Shown: in pieces, positions 31,227-43,633 of the stretch
How the letters are laid out: every line of letters starts with the position of its first letter
Numbering within the stretch: position 1 is the stretch's first letter
Source of the DNA: Flammula alnicola
Taxonomy: Eukaryota; Basidiomycota; Agaricomycetes; Agaricales; Strophariaceae
Length of the DNA: 64,000 nt
Assembly: GCA_015499995.1 (NCBI GenBank)
Contig: JADNRV010000002.1
Location: 310,001-374,000 of the forward strand
Direction: 5' to 3'
The notes under the pieces: generated by a model
The model's database searches: none
What the model was told of the DNA's origin: nothing
Seen by the model: only the letters and a program-made list of their open reading frames with translations
Position numbers and translations under genes: made by a program

Positions 31227-34200
31227 TTAATGGGCAGTCGTGATTCCGTTGTACTTCGTCCAATAGTCATTTGAATGTCTGTTGCTGGGTTTGAGGGTAG
31301 CCTTCTTGGGGTCGTACGGTGATTCTCGAGGTGGTTCGGGAAGGGGGTTATTGAGTGAAGGCCGGGGCATCGCGGGTGGTGTTCTATAATCAACAGGTGC
31401 AGGCTGATATGTGTGATAAACATGTTCATAAGGATCGTAGGATGAAAGGGAATCCGGAATGCTGGGTATAGATGCGGGCGATGAATAGATAATAGGAGGA
31501 GGTCCTGTTGGCATTGAGTGATAGATCTGCGTCGCACGCCCGCCTTGGAAGGGGGTTTGGACCACATAAGCGGTGTGGCTAGAGCCATAAACCGCGCTAT
31601 GAGTGTTCGCATCGTCACTTATACTTATAGAGCTCGTCGAACCAGGTCCTGGAATAAAGTTCGTCGTAGGTGCGTTGGGCTCAAGTCCATACATGCTGCG
31701 AGCTTTCCAGAGACGTTCCATCTCCCAGGACTCTTTGGCTCTCATGGCGTTCATCTCAGCAGCAGAGGCTAACTCAGATGTTGGTCGTGCGGTAAGAGAG
31801 GGATTGCGTTCTAGTCGCACAGGCGGAGGATCCGAAGGCTGGACATGAGCAGGGTAAGGTCGATTAACATGTTGACTAGAAGAGGAAGGAGTATCTGCAG
31901 ATCTACGGTCTGACTTGCGTTCTCGGTATTCGTCACGTTTCCGACCGCCTTTCCGATCACTGTGTTGAGAGGGTTCTTCAACATGCTGGGAACTCTTGCC
32001 CTTAGACCGACTTTTGTAAGATTCTTCTTGAGAATAAGCAGGTTGCTTTGACGTTCGATTTGAGGATCGATAGTAGTCCGCGTCATCGACGTCTGGCTTC
32101 GGTTTTGAATCTTCCTTGGGCTCACGTCGACTGCTGTGGTCGTGCTGCTTTGAGGTGTAGTCATAGTCCTTTTGCCTGTCACGGTCTTTGGATCTCTCAT
32201 AATCTTTCGAATTTTCGTGATCTTTTGACCTGTCATAGTCCTTCGACCTCTCGTAGTCTTTCGGCCTCTCGTTGTCTTTTGATCTGTCATAGTCCTTCGA
32301 CTTCTCGTAGGCCTTCGACCTCTCATGATCCTTTGAACGTTCATAGTCCTTCGAACGTTCATGGTCCCTCGAACGCTCATAGTCCTTCGAACGCTCGTAG
32401 TCCTTTGGCCGGTCATAATCTTTTGACCTATGCTCCGATTTACGCTCAGACTCCTTGGATCTATGCTCGTGTTCCTTGGGCTTCGACTCGTAATCTCTGG
32501 AATCATAATCCTTGGATCTCGGTTCATAATCCTTGGATCTGCGTTCATAATCCCTCGACCTGTACTCCTGCTCTCTGGATCGAGGCTCCTGCTCCCTGGA
32601 TCCACGATCCTGATTTCGATCTCGAGACCGGTATTCTTGGTCTTTAGATCTGGAGGATTTCTCCTTTCTATCTTTCGTGTCAACGGATTCCACAACCTCC
32701 CACTGCTGTCCTGCCGCCGTGATCGTCTGGCTAGACGCATAAACATTACCCGAAGAGCTTCGCACGAGCCTGAAGGTCTCGGTTTGTCGACTTGGAGATG
32801 GATTGGTAGGTGAAGGGTTGATAGAAGATGTACGAATAGGAGATGGATTATGAGATGGGTTCCCTTCTTTCCCTTCGTATATGCTCTTGGGCGGCAGGGT
32901 TGGAGGAGGTGATTGATCAGGAGAAAGAGTTATCGAACGGAGATCATAGGGCGTCGGCGGGTTAGCTAGTATAGATGATGTCGAGAGCGGCGAAGCCTCG
33001 TATGCGGCGTAATTTCTGGAATCATCCTGAGCTGGGAAAGGTACCGCGTGTTGAGTAATTGGGAAAGGAACAGGCGCAGGCGGAGGAAAAGGAGCCGACT
33101 CCGAGCGGGAATGAGAACGCGTCCCTTTGCTAGCGTGTCGACTCGAAGAAGCCTCGGGTTGCCGGTCTCGTGTATCGCGGTGATGCGAACTGGATGAAGG
33201 CTGGGCTGTCGCGGCGCGTTCGTGACCGTGGTTTCTGCTCGTCGGGGATGAATCAGGAGACAGAGTCGCATTGCGAGAAGAGGAAGGCTGCTGTTGAGAT
33301 GTCGTCTTCTTTGTATTCTCGTAGGCGTAAGACTGCACAGGTGGAGACTGCATTCGACTTTGATCAACGGGAGTCGTCTCAGGAGACAAAGGCGACTCCT
33401 TGCTTGACGAAGCTATCGGCCGGAGCTGAGATGATGATCTCTTCGGATTCTCGTGCGCGACCTGAGAATGGACTGGAGGAGTCTGTGTCTTACTACGGTC
33501 ATTAGGCGTGACATCCGCGGGTCCAGATCCGCTTCGCTGGTGCGGCGGAGTTGTCTGTGGTTGGGAAGACACTCGCTTCGGAGTTTCAGATGGAATCTGG
33601 GCCGGAGGAGACTTGGTATGGTTGCGGTCAGGGGATGCATTTTCAGATGCAGGTGGTAGAGGCTGCTCGGTCATCTGAGGCGTGTCAAGCTCGGATAGTG
33701 CTAGTTGCGAAAATTGGGGCGTAGGTATCTGCGGAGGGGGTAATGGCTTATCGAAACGCGACCGGATGTCAAACGTCGGCTGGGGAGGGCTCTGACTGGA
33801 GGAAGGGTGCTCATTTGCCTGATGATCAGGTCTACGAGGTTGGACAATCTCCTTGGGTTTCTCGGGGGGCAAAGGCGCTTCTCCAGCAATCGATGTCTCT
33901 TTCTCAGGACCTGGAAGGTCAGGATTGGCAATCGTGAGCCTTCTCATTGAGTAAGGGGTCTCGAGAGATGACAACGATGCGCGGTCTGCATTCGGCTTCG
34001 ACTGCACAGGCGCAGGTTCCGGCGGCTGGGCGACAGATGGTGGGGGTATCCGCTTCACCGATTCGGGGCGTGATTTCTCTGGCGAAGACTGCCCTCGATC
34101 ATAAGCAGAACTGTGACGGTGGAGATATCCTCTAGCTTCTTCACTGTCGACATGATGCCAATATTCATTTCCGGGTGCATGGTCATCCGTCGGTTTCCTC

Positions 34201-35559
34201 AATATACTAAACTTCTTTGCCAAACGATTCAACATACTGCCTCGTTTCTCCTTCTTCGGAGTCTGCTGTTGGTACATGGCCGAATTCGCTGGTGGAGGAG
34301 CTACAGACATTCGCTTTGGCAAGGTTGGATTTGAGGGCGGATCCTGAGGAGGTACGCGATCGATGGGAGTGGCAGGCGCAGATGTCGCCTTTCTATCGAC
34401 TTCAGCGGGATGAGGATTGAAGATAGTATCAGCAGTTGGTGTATGGCGCTTGCTCAGTTTTCGAGGTACATGGATTTCTGGCTGGGGAGGTTGCAGATGC
34501 ACGGCAGAGGTTGATTGGGATAATGGTGAAGGAGTAACTGACTTATGTCGACTTTGCGTCGTCGTCATACTAGCCCGCCTTGTCCGATTGGGTATCTATA
34601 TTTTAAGGTCATTTGGCATATACCACCCAAATAATAAATTTAAAACATACGTCATAAGCATCAGACGCTGTGGTAGTCTGTCCAAAGTCGTAGGGAGACT
34701 GATGATGCCAACTCTGACCCCATGGGTCGGTTACGTCAAGAAGGTCGACGGTATCTGGAGCGGTCTGGGATGTTTTGCGGGACCGTGGCTTCCCACCGTC
34801 CACAACGCGGGTCTGTGATGAGGTAGGCGTTGGTAAAGGAGAGTGCGAAGGAGTTCTGCTAGGTCCTGAAGAATCATCCATGTGTTCGGGAGAGGAAGAA
34901 GTATGCATTGGGGGAAAAGAGGGAGAGAAAAAAGTGGGGGGTCGCATTGAAGGTCGTTTTTGAGATGGCGGAATGAGATGGTGATTTCTGTACCAGCGCG
35001 GACCGAGAGGATTATGAAGTGCGTATTTGACCTTGAACGTTGGAAGTGGCACGGCCGCCCATGCGCCGTTCTCTGTCCACGCCGGGTTCTCTCTTGAGTC
35101 GACAATGACAGATCTCGAGGACGTGAGCTGACGAACTACGCCGTTCTGGTCAGGAAGTTCTCTCTCATTAACCACTTCAGCGCTATCATCTTTTTCCTGG
35201 AGATCGGCGTCGGATGGAATACGGGGCAAGTTGGGAGGAGTTGAGTGAGCGAGCGGGTTAATAGTTGAACGTTTCAAGGACTTGCGGGACCAGATAGATG
35301 TGCCAGAATTCGACTTTCGCTTTGATAATTTGCGCTCCAAGATTTCTCTCCGTTCCATATCCTCATAGAAGGCTTTCAGCTCCTCTGGCGAGGTCTCGGT
35401 GGGGGAGTCGGGGCCTTGAGACTAAAGACATAAAATGCAGGGGTAATTGTTAGTATGTCGTATGTCTGGAGAAGAGTAAGAGAAAGGGAGGAATTAAACA
35501 CGACTCGCCTCCTCATATGGCTCCGCAACCAACATGGGGTTGGGATAGTACGCCGCCAT
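31227..35559 (-). CDS. Large disordered protein with hexapeptide (RSKDYE) repeats
   Basis: Three exons (35559-35500, 35421-34651, 34595-31227) give 1,399 aa. The N-terminal third has the only ordered-looking part: ENPAWTENGAWAAVPLPTFK, VKYALHNPLGPRWYRNHHLI and DTVDLLDVTDPWGQSWHHQS. The middle is Pro/Ser/Gln-rich. Around 32160-32640 an Arg/Ser/Lys/Asp/Glu/Tyr array is built from 6-residue units of the type ERSKDY/H, encoded by 18-bp tandem units. The C-terminus is Tyr/Pro-rich with a few short segments such as RAKESWEMERLWKARSMYGL. I do not recognise the family; the VDLLDVTDPWG piece faintly recalls Pal1-type morphogenesis proteins, which I do not claim. Start chosen as the first ATG before a spliced, in-frame exon 2. 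Confidence 0.7.
32160..32640 (-). repeat. 18-bp tandem repeat array coding ERSKDY-type units
   Basis: Degenerate direct repeats with an 18-bp period (CTCATAGTCCTTCGAACG-like on the + strand), at least 15 units, cleanest between about 32200 and 32420. All spacing keeps the frame. Confidence 0.8.
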
Positions 35560-36118
35560 CCCCCGAGCCGCTAGAAGAATATGTGAGGAGAATGAGGGAA
35601 GAGGATGTCCTGAGTCCTCAAGAACGAACCAGGAACTGCCAAGTTCGTAGCGGCACGTGCCTTCCTGCAGGCATGATCATCGACGTGAACCGCGGACGCT
35701 CGCCGGCTAACATACCCCGCGGCTCTCTCTCTACCACCCAACATACTACGAACGCTGGCCACCAGCGGCGACGACAAACAGGATGCTCCCATCCGAATTT
35801 CTTTATAATGCGGTGTTAGGCATCAATGCACCCTGCAGAAGGCAGACGCTTGTACTACCCCACAATTAATTTAGTGACATCGTCGCGTGTTTTCCGCACT
35901 ACCTGTGCAGTTTCGGCTCTCAGATTAGGTACAATAGGTGCGGTGCATCTCCTCGACAAATGGCCCATTTGATAAGGACATTATCGGTCTCTTCCGTTGT
36001 TCAGTGTGTCTGGGCTGAGTATGTAGTCACAGCGGACTCCGCAGAGTGTCCTGGGTCCCTGCATTTGAGTGATCGGGATTGCCCAATCAGGGTTCGCTTC
36101 AAACATTTTCATCTTATC
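35560..36118. other. Divergent promoter region between the repeat protein and ADE5,7
   Basis: 559 nt between two divergently transcribed starts. A + ORF at 35517-35819 overlaps exon 1 of the minus-strand gene and was rejected. No repeat seen. Confidence 0.45.
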
Positions 36119-38950
36119 ATGTCTGTCCGCGTTCTCATCCTTGGTGCTGGAGGAAGGGAGCACGCTCTGGCATGGAAGCTCTCAAAATCACCTATCCTGG
36201 ACCATATTTATGTCTGTCCCGGCAATGCAGGAACAAATCACGAGCCAAAAACATCCAATGTCAACGACATCTCTCCCGATGACTTTCCCCGCCTCGTCGA
36301 GTTTGCAGTGAAGAACGAGGTTCGTACAAATAGTCCTCTGTTCTATCTTATTTATCTTTACACATTTTATGCTAGGTCAAACTTGTCATCCCTGGCCCCG
36401 AACAACCCTTAGTCGATGGCGTTGAAGCTTTCTTTCGCAAAGGTACGTTTTTGAAAATCCTTACCTTACCTTGATCTGGAATTTTGTCCAATCACCAGTC
36501 GGCATTCCTGTTTTCGGACCAAGCGCCTTAGCTGCTAGAATGGAAGGATCCAAGGCTTTCTCCAAAGACTTTATGGCCCGACATAGTATCCCTACTGCCG
36601 AATTCAAAACTTTTAAATCATCAGAAATCGCTTCAGCCATTGAATACGTAAAGACCTGCGGCCATCGCGTCGTGTTAAAAGCTAGCGGCCTGGCTGGTGG
36701 AAAAGGTGTCCTTATTCCAGAGACCGTCGAAGAGGCTGTCGCTGGTCTTAATGAGATCATGGTTGCAAATGTTTTCGGAGATGCAGGTCCGTGACATCAT
36801 TATAATTTTTTACCTGATATTCAATTTTGACGACAGGCAGTGAGGTCGTTGTCGAAGAACTCCTGACAGGACCGGAGATTTCTGTCCTCGCGATTTCCGA
36901 TGGATACTCCATCGTCACCCTTCCTGCAGCTCAAGACCACAAGCGTATCGGGGAAGAAGATACCGGACTCAACACTGGAGGCATGGGGGCTTATGCACCT
37001 GCTCCTGTAGCGACTCAGGAAGTTCTGGAAAGGATTACGAAGGAGGTCTTGCGCCCGACAATCGATGGAATGAGGAAAGAAGGTACGCCTGCCAGAATTT
37101 ATATCCCAAATAATATTCCTAAATTTATTCTTCTAGGCTTCCCATTCCTTGGAATGCTCTTCACAGGATTTATGCTTACCCCTTCTGGACCTAAAGTCCT
37201 GGAATATAATGTCCGTTTTGGAGATCCGGAGACAGAGGCACTCATGCTACTCTTGGGCGAAGATGTTGACTTGGTTGCCCTGTTGCTTGTGCGTGGTTTT
37301 CCATATACACAATATAGAGCATTCACCCGTTCACAAATATCAAGGCCTGCACCGAGCATCGTCTGGACTCGGTACCTGTGAACTTCAAAGAAGGCGTCGC
37401 CGTTACAGTTATCCTGGCGTCGCAAGGCTATCCCGGAAGCTACGCGAAAGGAAAGAAAATAACATTTGGAACGATTCCGTCAAGTTTGTGCAGGCCGCTT
37501 CTTCCAAACAGATTGTATGCTCATCAATGGTCTAGATGTTGTTGTTTTCCATGCTGGAACAAAACAATCTGGCGGGGACATTGTTACCACTGGCGGTCGA
37601 GTTCTCGCTGTCACCGCCCATGCGCCAACACTGAAAGAAGCCTTGGAATCTGTCTATGCTGGTGTCGGGCAGGTGGACTTCGAGGGCAAGACCTATCGAC
37701 GCGATATTGCTCATCGGTAAGCATTTCTCTCTCTCACTATTGCACAGAATATTTACAAGTAGTTCAGGGCTTTAGTTTCAACGACAGAAAAACCTGTCGG
37801 ATTGACGTATGCTCAAGCTGGTGTCTCAGTCGATGCGGGCAACGCGCTCGTGGAAGCCATCAAACCCCTTGTCCGCGCAACCTCTAGGGCAGGCGCAGAC
37901 GTAGAGATCGGTGGGTTCGGCGGAATCTTCGACCTCAAAGCCACCGGATTCGAAGACCCAGTACTGGTCAGTGGAACTGACGGAGTGGGCACAAAATTGC
38001 GACTCGCTGTCGATGTTGGTATCCACAATCTTGTCGGTATGTGGTGATCTACCTGCACATTGTTTAGCATCACTACAACAACCTCTAGGCATCGATCTCG
38101 TGGCAATGTCGGTGAACGACCTTCTTGTGCAGGGCGCGGAGCCGCTTTACTTTCTGGATTACTATGGCTGTAGTAAGCTTGATGTACCGGTGGCGACGCA
38201 AGTCGTCACAGGTATCGCTGAAGGTTGCAAGCAAGCCAGATGCGCTCTGATTGGCGGAGAGACCGCTGAAATGCCTGGCATGTATCAAGAAGGTTCGAGT
38301 ACTAATGCTATGATACAAGTTACGGCCCGTTCTAAACCTCTTTGACAGGTGATTACGACCTTGCAGGGTTCGCGGTCGGAGCTGTCGAGCGGAAATTAAT
38401 CCTTCCTACTCCGAACATCGTGGAAGGGGACGTCCTTTTAGGCGTTGCCTCCTCTGGCCTTCACTCGAATGGCTTTTCGTTGGTCCGCAAAATTATATCT
38501 ACGGCTGGAATTTCTTACGCCTCCCCTTGTCCATGGAAGCCCGACACTGAGCTCGGAAGAGCTCTTCTCGAGCCAACACAAATCTACATTTCCCAAATTC
38601 TCCCTGTCGCAAAGCGTAGCCTCTTGAAGGGCATGTCCCACATCACAGGCGGCGGCTTCATTGAAAATATTCCCAGAGTTCTGCCGAAGAATCTAGGATG
38701 CTACGTCGACGCGTCAACATGGGAACTGCCGCCTGTGTTCCGTTTCTTGATGAAGCACGGAAACGTGGCACCGCTAGAGATGGCAAGGACGTTTAACAAC
38801 GGCATCGGGATGGTCCTCATTGTGGGTGCGGCCCATGTAGGTGAGGTGTTGGAGGCTTTGCAAACAGGTCCATCGGCAGTATACCGCATTGGAGAAGTCA
38901 CGTCGAAGCCAGGAGTGGAGATGAGGAATGTATTGACATGGGCAGCATGA
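36119..38950 (+). CDS. ADE5,7: Bifunctional GARS-AIRS purine synthesis enzyme
   Basis: Ten exons (36119-36319, 36376-36442, 36499-36786, 36837-37082, 37137-37288, 37345-37483, 37536-37716, 37768-38036, 38089-38292, 38349-38950) give 782 aa, the usual length of the fungal fusion. The first ~430 residues are phosphoribosylamine-glycine ligase: [20 protein letters not shown]-grasp loop [45 protein letters not shown]. The rest is AIR synthetase: [75 protein letters not shown]-like segment [15 protein letters not shown]. It catalyses steps 2 and 5 of de novo purine synthesis in the cytosol. An apparent frame change near 37484 is a normal 52-nt intron. Confidence 0.96.
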
Positions 38951-39363
38951 TTAGCATAAGGACGAATACAATGAGGCATAGCATCGCTATGGAATAAAAA
39001 CAGAGATGATGGATAGGAGATAGAAATTTATGGTTTTGTGTGTGTATGTATGAGATCAGAGTCAATGTATAGAAAGCGAAGCGATGATGTAGAAGCGAAC
39101 GACATAGCCCTCGTGAAATGTGTCTAAAACACGATGATAGGAGCCTGCTGAAGTTTTATGCTGTATGAGTAAAAAAGATAGCAAACACTGTAAATGCAAA
39201 GATACAATCGTAGACAGAAAAGCAGAGTGGAAGAATAGATATAAGTCAAATGGATAAGCCAAAATAACCCCAAAGAGCGCGCGCGATACGTATAGCTGAA
39301 AGGCAGAAGAACACAGTCCATCGACAAGTCAAGTCCAGAAAAAGGGTTTGACATAAGACAGTT
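38951..39363. other. Convergent intergenic region, 413 nt
   Basis: 3' flanks of ADE5,7 (+) and the ankyrin/CCCH gene (-). AT-rich, with no repeat or ORF supported. Confidence 0.4.
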
Positions 39364-41623
39364 TTAGGCAGAAACGGAGACCTCCTTAGAGGCATCAGTA
39401 GTGCCGGCGGTCGCTACCGCCGCAAAGGACAGGACTGGAGGCTTGTTAATGTTGTTAACAACTGGAAGTTGCTCCTGCTGAACAGGAGCAGCAGGGACAG
39501 GAGTCTCGGGAACAACACTGCTATCCTCTATCTTGACCTCCTAAAACTGAGGGTTAACATGATATATTTTCATGTACAGACTTGCGCTTACCTTCGAGGG
39601 AATGCCTCGAACAGGATCAGGAGTAGTGCCGCGTGTGCTCGACTCCTTGCTGCTGTCCTTGCGAGCAGGGGGAGGAGCCTGCAAAACCTGAGCAGCGGTA
39701 GGGCCATTCGGTGCACCTCCGTTACTCAAAAATCCGTTCACGGCAGGGTTTCGGTTGGGCGGTGTGGTAGAGCCTCCAAGAACAGGGAACTCATCGGCGT
39801 TCGGGACGCGTTGCTGTTGCCTGAACGCCTGAGCCTTTTTGTTCGCGTGGCCATTGGGACCACCGTTGGGATGTTTACCGCCCTGCTGGAACTTTGGACG
39901 GTTCCCGGCGTCACTGGAATGCGATCGGCTAGAACCTTCGGCACCATTCTTCTGCCGTGCCGGTTCCTGAAGAGAGGCGATAAATTTTATAGCCCATTAC
40001 ATATAACAAACTGACCACTTACATCGCGAATTGACAAGTTGCCCAGCTTGGCTTCGAGGTTCTGGAAACCATTGGGGCCATTCACTTGACCTCGAGGCCT
40101 AGGAGGACCAGCCCTTGAAGGAGGGAATGTAGAATGGGGCGGGGAAACCCCGTTTTCAGGGAGCACGTGGGGGAATCGGCATTCGTCGCTAGAGGTAGAG
40201 GATAGATTAATATGGTTTTAACCTTGTAAAACAAAATAAAATGTACCCGTTTTTACATCTTCCGGCCGGGAAGAAAAGACATGGCGGTTTGCGAGTGTTG
40301 AACGATGGTCGGCGTCCTGCGCCACGGCGATGTTGATTAATTCCCTCGCGGTGGTTTGGATGGTTTGTGTGGTTATTATAATTTTCTACCTGAGGGTTCT
40401 CAGGCGATAGTTTAACGCCGTTGGCGGCATCAGCGTAATTAATGTTCGAGGGCGGAGCTGGCATAGAGTATGGGCTGGAAGCATCTTGATGTAAATGAAA
40501 AGGTGGTACAGGTGGTGTAGAAGAATTATATAAGTTAGGATGAGGTTGAGGACCAGAAGGAGGATGAGGTGCGTGTGGGTGCAGAGGAGGCAGAGGAGCA
40601 AGAGGCGGAATGGGCTGCATGCCCATGGGTACTTGGCCGGGGTGAGGGTAAACAGGGGGGGAGAGAGGCCCGTAGGGAACTGGGGGCGGAGCGCCATTGG
40701 GGCTGAAGTGACCCAGCGATGGTGACATGACCTCGGAGGTCGTGCGGGCATGCATGACGGGTGGGCCAGATGGCGGCGACATAGGCGTCATGGGATGAGC
40801 GCCGGGTTGTTGAAAAGAAGGTGGTGATTGATAGTAGGGTGGGGCATAAGGATTTCCCATGGGATCATAGGGAGGATATTGAACCGGAGGCAATGGCCCT
40901 TGGTAGTAGGGTGTCTGAGGGTGCGCAAACATGCACTGAGCGCCGTATCGACAAGCTGGGAAATACCTGCACGGTATCAACCTTGCGACCTCAGGAGGTG
41001 GAAGGTTGCCTAGGCCGTTGGGCGAGGCTTCGCCAGATACCTGAGGCTGTGAAGGAGGATAATAGCCCCCGGCCTCATTCACGGTGGAAAGGGATGGATT
41101 AATGGTCGGATAGTAGGTGTAAGAATCGGGAGGAGGCACGTAGAAGCGTTTTTCGGGATCTTCGGGACCAGCGTTAGCGTAGGTTGACGGAGAGGGAACC
41201 CCATTCGGTGCCACTTTGGATTGACCGGCTTGAAGCAGGTCCAGTATAACGGGGTCTGACGTGTATTGCTCAGGTCGACCATGGCTTGAAGCATTTGAAG
41301 GATCAGCGCCTAGAAATCGACGACAGATTAAACGCGATACAGGTGTATGATAAAGGCGAGATGAACCTCTGTCCAAAAGTGCTCTGACCAGGTCAACATG
41401 ACCATTCCTCACAGCTTCAATAAGAGGAGTGACACCTGTGTCATCTAATTGGAGAAAAGAAAGAAAGAAAATGATAAATGTCATGGGGGTAAACGCAGGA
41501 TAATCTGCTAGGTCATCAGCGCGTACCTTTGAACTCGATATCGACAGCAGACGGGTCGTTCAACAGCTCAAGAGCCTTCTGGAGGTCACCATCTGAGCAG
41601 GCCTTCCAGAGAGGGGATGCCAT
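39364..41623 (-). CDS. Ankyrin-repeat and double CCCH zinc-finger protein
   Basis: Six exons (41623-41527, 41444-41367, 41309-40247, 40188-40023, 39966-39592, 39540-39364) give 651 aa. The N-terminus has two ankyrin-type repeats (MASPLWKACSDGDLQKALEL; DDTGVTPLIEAVRNGHVDLV). Finger 1 is CRYFPACRYGAQCMFAH (CX5CX5CX3H). A long Pro/Tyr/His-rich linker follows. Finger 2, CLFFPAGRCKNGDECRFPH (CX7CX5CX3H), is split by the third intron. The tail is Gln/Pro/Asn-rich. Paired CCCH fingers of this form bind RNA, so post-transcriptional control is inferred; ankyrins suggest a protein partner. A possible in-frame 45-nt intron near 40345-40390 cannot be excluded. Confidence 0.82.
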
Positions 41624-41871
41624 TTGTTTTTAATTGGAGAAGGAGAGGAAGGACAGGCGGGATGTTAGTGGGAAAGGACAAGAGTGAAGCGATTTCAGAG
41701 AAATCCTGTTTTCTGCACACCGGAGCGGTCGGAAAGTTGAGCAAAAAAAAACTCAACGAGCGTGATCGATCTTGTGACGTGACCATTCCCTAATCCAGTC
41801 AAATGTCCTTCTTTAGTAAGTATTGAGTGACACAGCTGTCCTCCAAAACTACTATGTACCTCTAACATATG

Positions 41872-43379
41872 TTAAAAGCGTGGATGCATAATCTCCATCA
41901 GCTGTTCTGTATCCAATCCAAGCTTCTTTAGCAGTCGTCGAGATGGTCCTCCAGCCGTTGGCGGCAATTCCAGCTCTCTCGATGGTGGAAGCTCCATCAA
42001 CTCCCTGACAGCAAGTCGCGTGTCCTTCTCTGGCCCTGGTGTGAGACACGCGACTACGGAGATAACCCCCAGAACTCACCGTTAAACAGTACATCGTAGA
42101 CCTGCAAGACACTCAGCAAAATTCGGATGAATTTCATTGATCTCCTTAGACTCACTGCGTTCGCGATCGGCGCATTGATCCCCAGCTCTTCAATAATCTT
42201 CTTGACACCCTTCGTAGTGGGAACACCTTCTGCCACGCTGCCAAGCGTGGACATGATCACGTCAAGTTTTTCTCCTTGACCAAGACGATAGCCGACCGTG
42301 TAGTTCCTACTATTGGAGGAGCTGCACGTGAGGAAAAGATCCCCAACGCCGGCCAAACCCAGGAAAGTCAGTGGGGAAGCACCGTAAGCTGTTCCAACGC
42401 AGGTCATTTCAGAGAGACCCCGAGTAATTATCACTGGAATCTTCGTCAACAATCGCAGATGAATAGTAACAGATAACACCAACTAGCTCGTGTGTTATTC
42501 AGGTAGCCAAGACCATCCGACATTCCTGAGGCAATTGCGTAAACATTTTTAAGGGCTCCAGAAAGTTCAATGCCGATTGGATCGACACCAGTATAACTGG
42601 AATGAATGGTGAACACGTTCTTTCAGCACCGCGATCATTTACGTACCAGCGGAAATGAGGTTGGTGGAATAGGTTGGCAGCTTTATTCGCCTCTTCTTCT
42701 GAAAATGACGCAACAGAGACAGAAGTCGGCTGCCTTTCGACAACTTTGATCGTGCAAGGTGGTTACTCAGAATTGAAAAAGCCATCGCGTGCGCACATAC
42801 TTTCTTTAGCAAACGATGGACCAGACTGGAGGATGGATCAGGTGATTAAGACAAACTAAAAAAAAAGAACACACTATGAATGTTGCAACCTTCGCGATTT
42901 CAGGCCCACATGTGTCTGCAATAATCTCCAAGGTCAACGCATTTGTTCCTACTTCAATTCCTTTATTGACGAATATCAAAAGCGGAAGATTATCGAGGTC
43001 AAGCGAGGGGCGTAAAGTCCGAAGAGTCGACCTGTGATTGTCCGTGACATTGGGTAATCTCCCGGTTGAGGTATGAAAATACCCACCTCAAAAATTGTGT
43101 GGGAATGGCGAAGAGAAGGACATCAACCTCGTTTATGAAAGCTTTGTCTGGCAGTGCTGGGCCAACAGCCGTGATGGTCGAAGGAAAGACGTGGTCTGTA
43201 AGATATGAGGGATTTCGATGGTAGAGGTTGAAGTGCTTCACGATGTACTCCTCTCGTGCCCACATGTAAACATCGTGTTGTGCATCCCCAAGATGAGAGG
43301 CTAGACAAGATCCAAAATTGCCTGCACCAAAGATGAGCACTTTTGAATTGGACTCCGGTTGAGGTTTGGAGAATGCCAT
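41872..43379 (-). CDS. GPD: NAD-dependent glycerol-3-phosphate dehydrogenase
   Basis: Eight exons (43379-43087, 43031-42875, 42825-42801, 42743-42647, 42596-42484, 42433-42156, 42101-42080, 42035-41872) give 382 aa. The NAD-binding GXGXXG is in [17 protein letters not shown]. Others: [49 protein letters not shown] (catalytic Lys), and [20 protein letters not shown]. It reduces dihydroxyacetone phosphate to glycerol 3-phosphate for glycerol and lipid synthesis, redox balance and osmotic response. The frame stays open upstream to an ATG at 43460, which would add 27 Arg/Ser/Phe-rich residues. Divergent from SED5, 254 bp away. Confidence 0.95.
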
Positions 43380-43633
43380 CGATGTCCGGGAGAAGGAGGG
43401 TCTTTGAAGGGAGGTTATACGAGGAAAGGGAAAGGGAAAGCGTAATGTGTTTTTTAACATACAAACAAGCGAAACTCCGTCATTATGATTGAAGGCCCCG
43501 GCCCATTGCCAATTACTGGGCCCCTGAATCATAATGGCGTCCCCAAAAACGCGTCTAATCACGTGCGCCACGTTACAACGATTTTCCTCAACTAAACTCC
43601 ACATACACTCTTTACTCTACTGTTATTCGCGTA
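43380..43633. promoter_or_regulatory. Bidirectional GPD/SED5 promoter
   Basis: 254 bp between divergent start codons. An ACGCGT (43549-43554, MluI cell-cycle-box type) and a CACGTG E-box (43560-43565) lie side by side. Factor binding is inferred from the words alone. Confidence 0.45.

Noticed and set aside
32048..32813. Plus-strand ORFs of up to 199 aa opposite the hexapeptide array
   Set aside because: Antisense reading of an 18-bp repeat; periodic composition and no independent start context.
35517..35819. 100-aa ORF in the ADE5,7 upstream region
   Set aside because: Antisense to exon 1 of the repeat-protein gene; no protein-like features.
37378..37540. Apparent frameshift in ADE5,7
   Set aside because: A standard GT-AG intron (37484-37535) joins GTIPS to [10 protein letters not shown] in frame.
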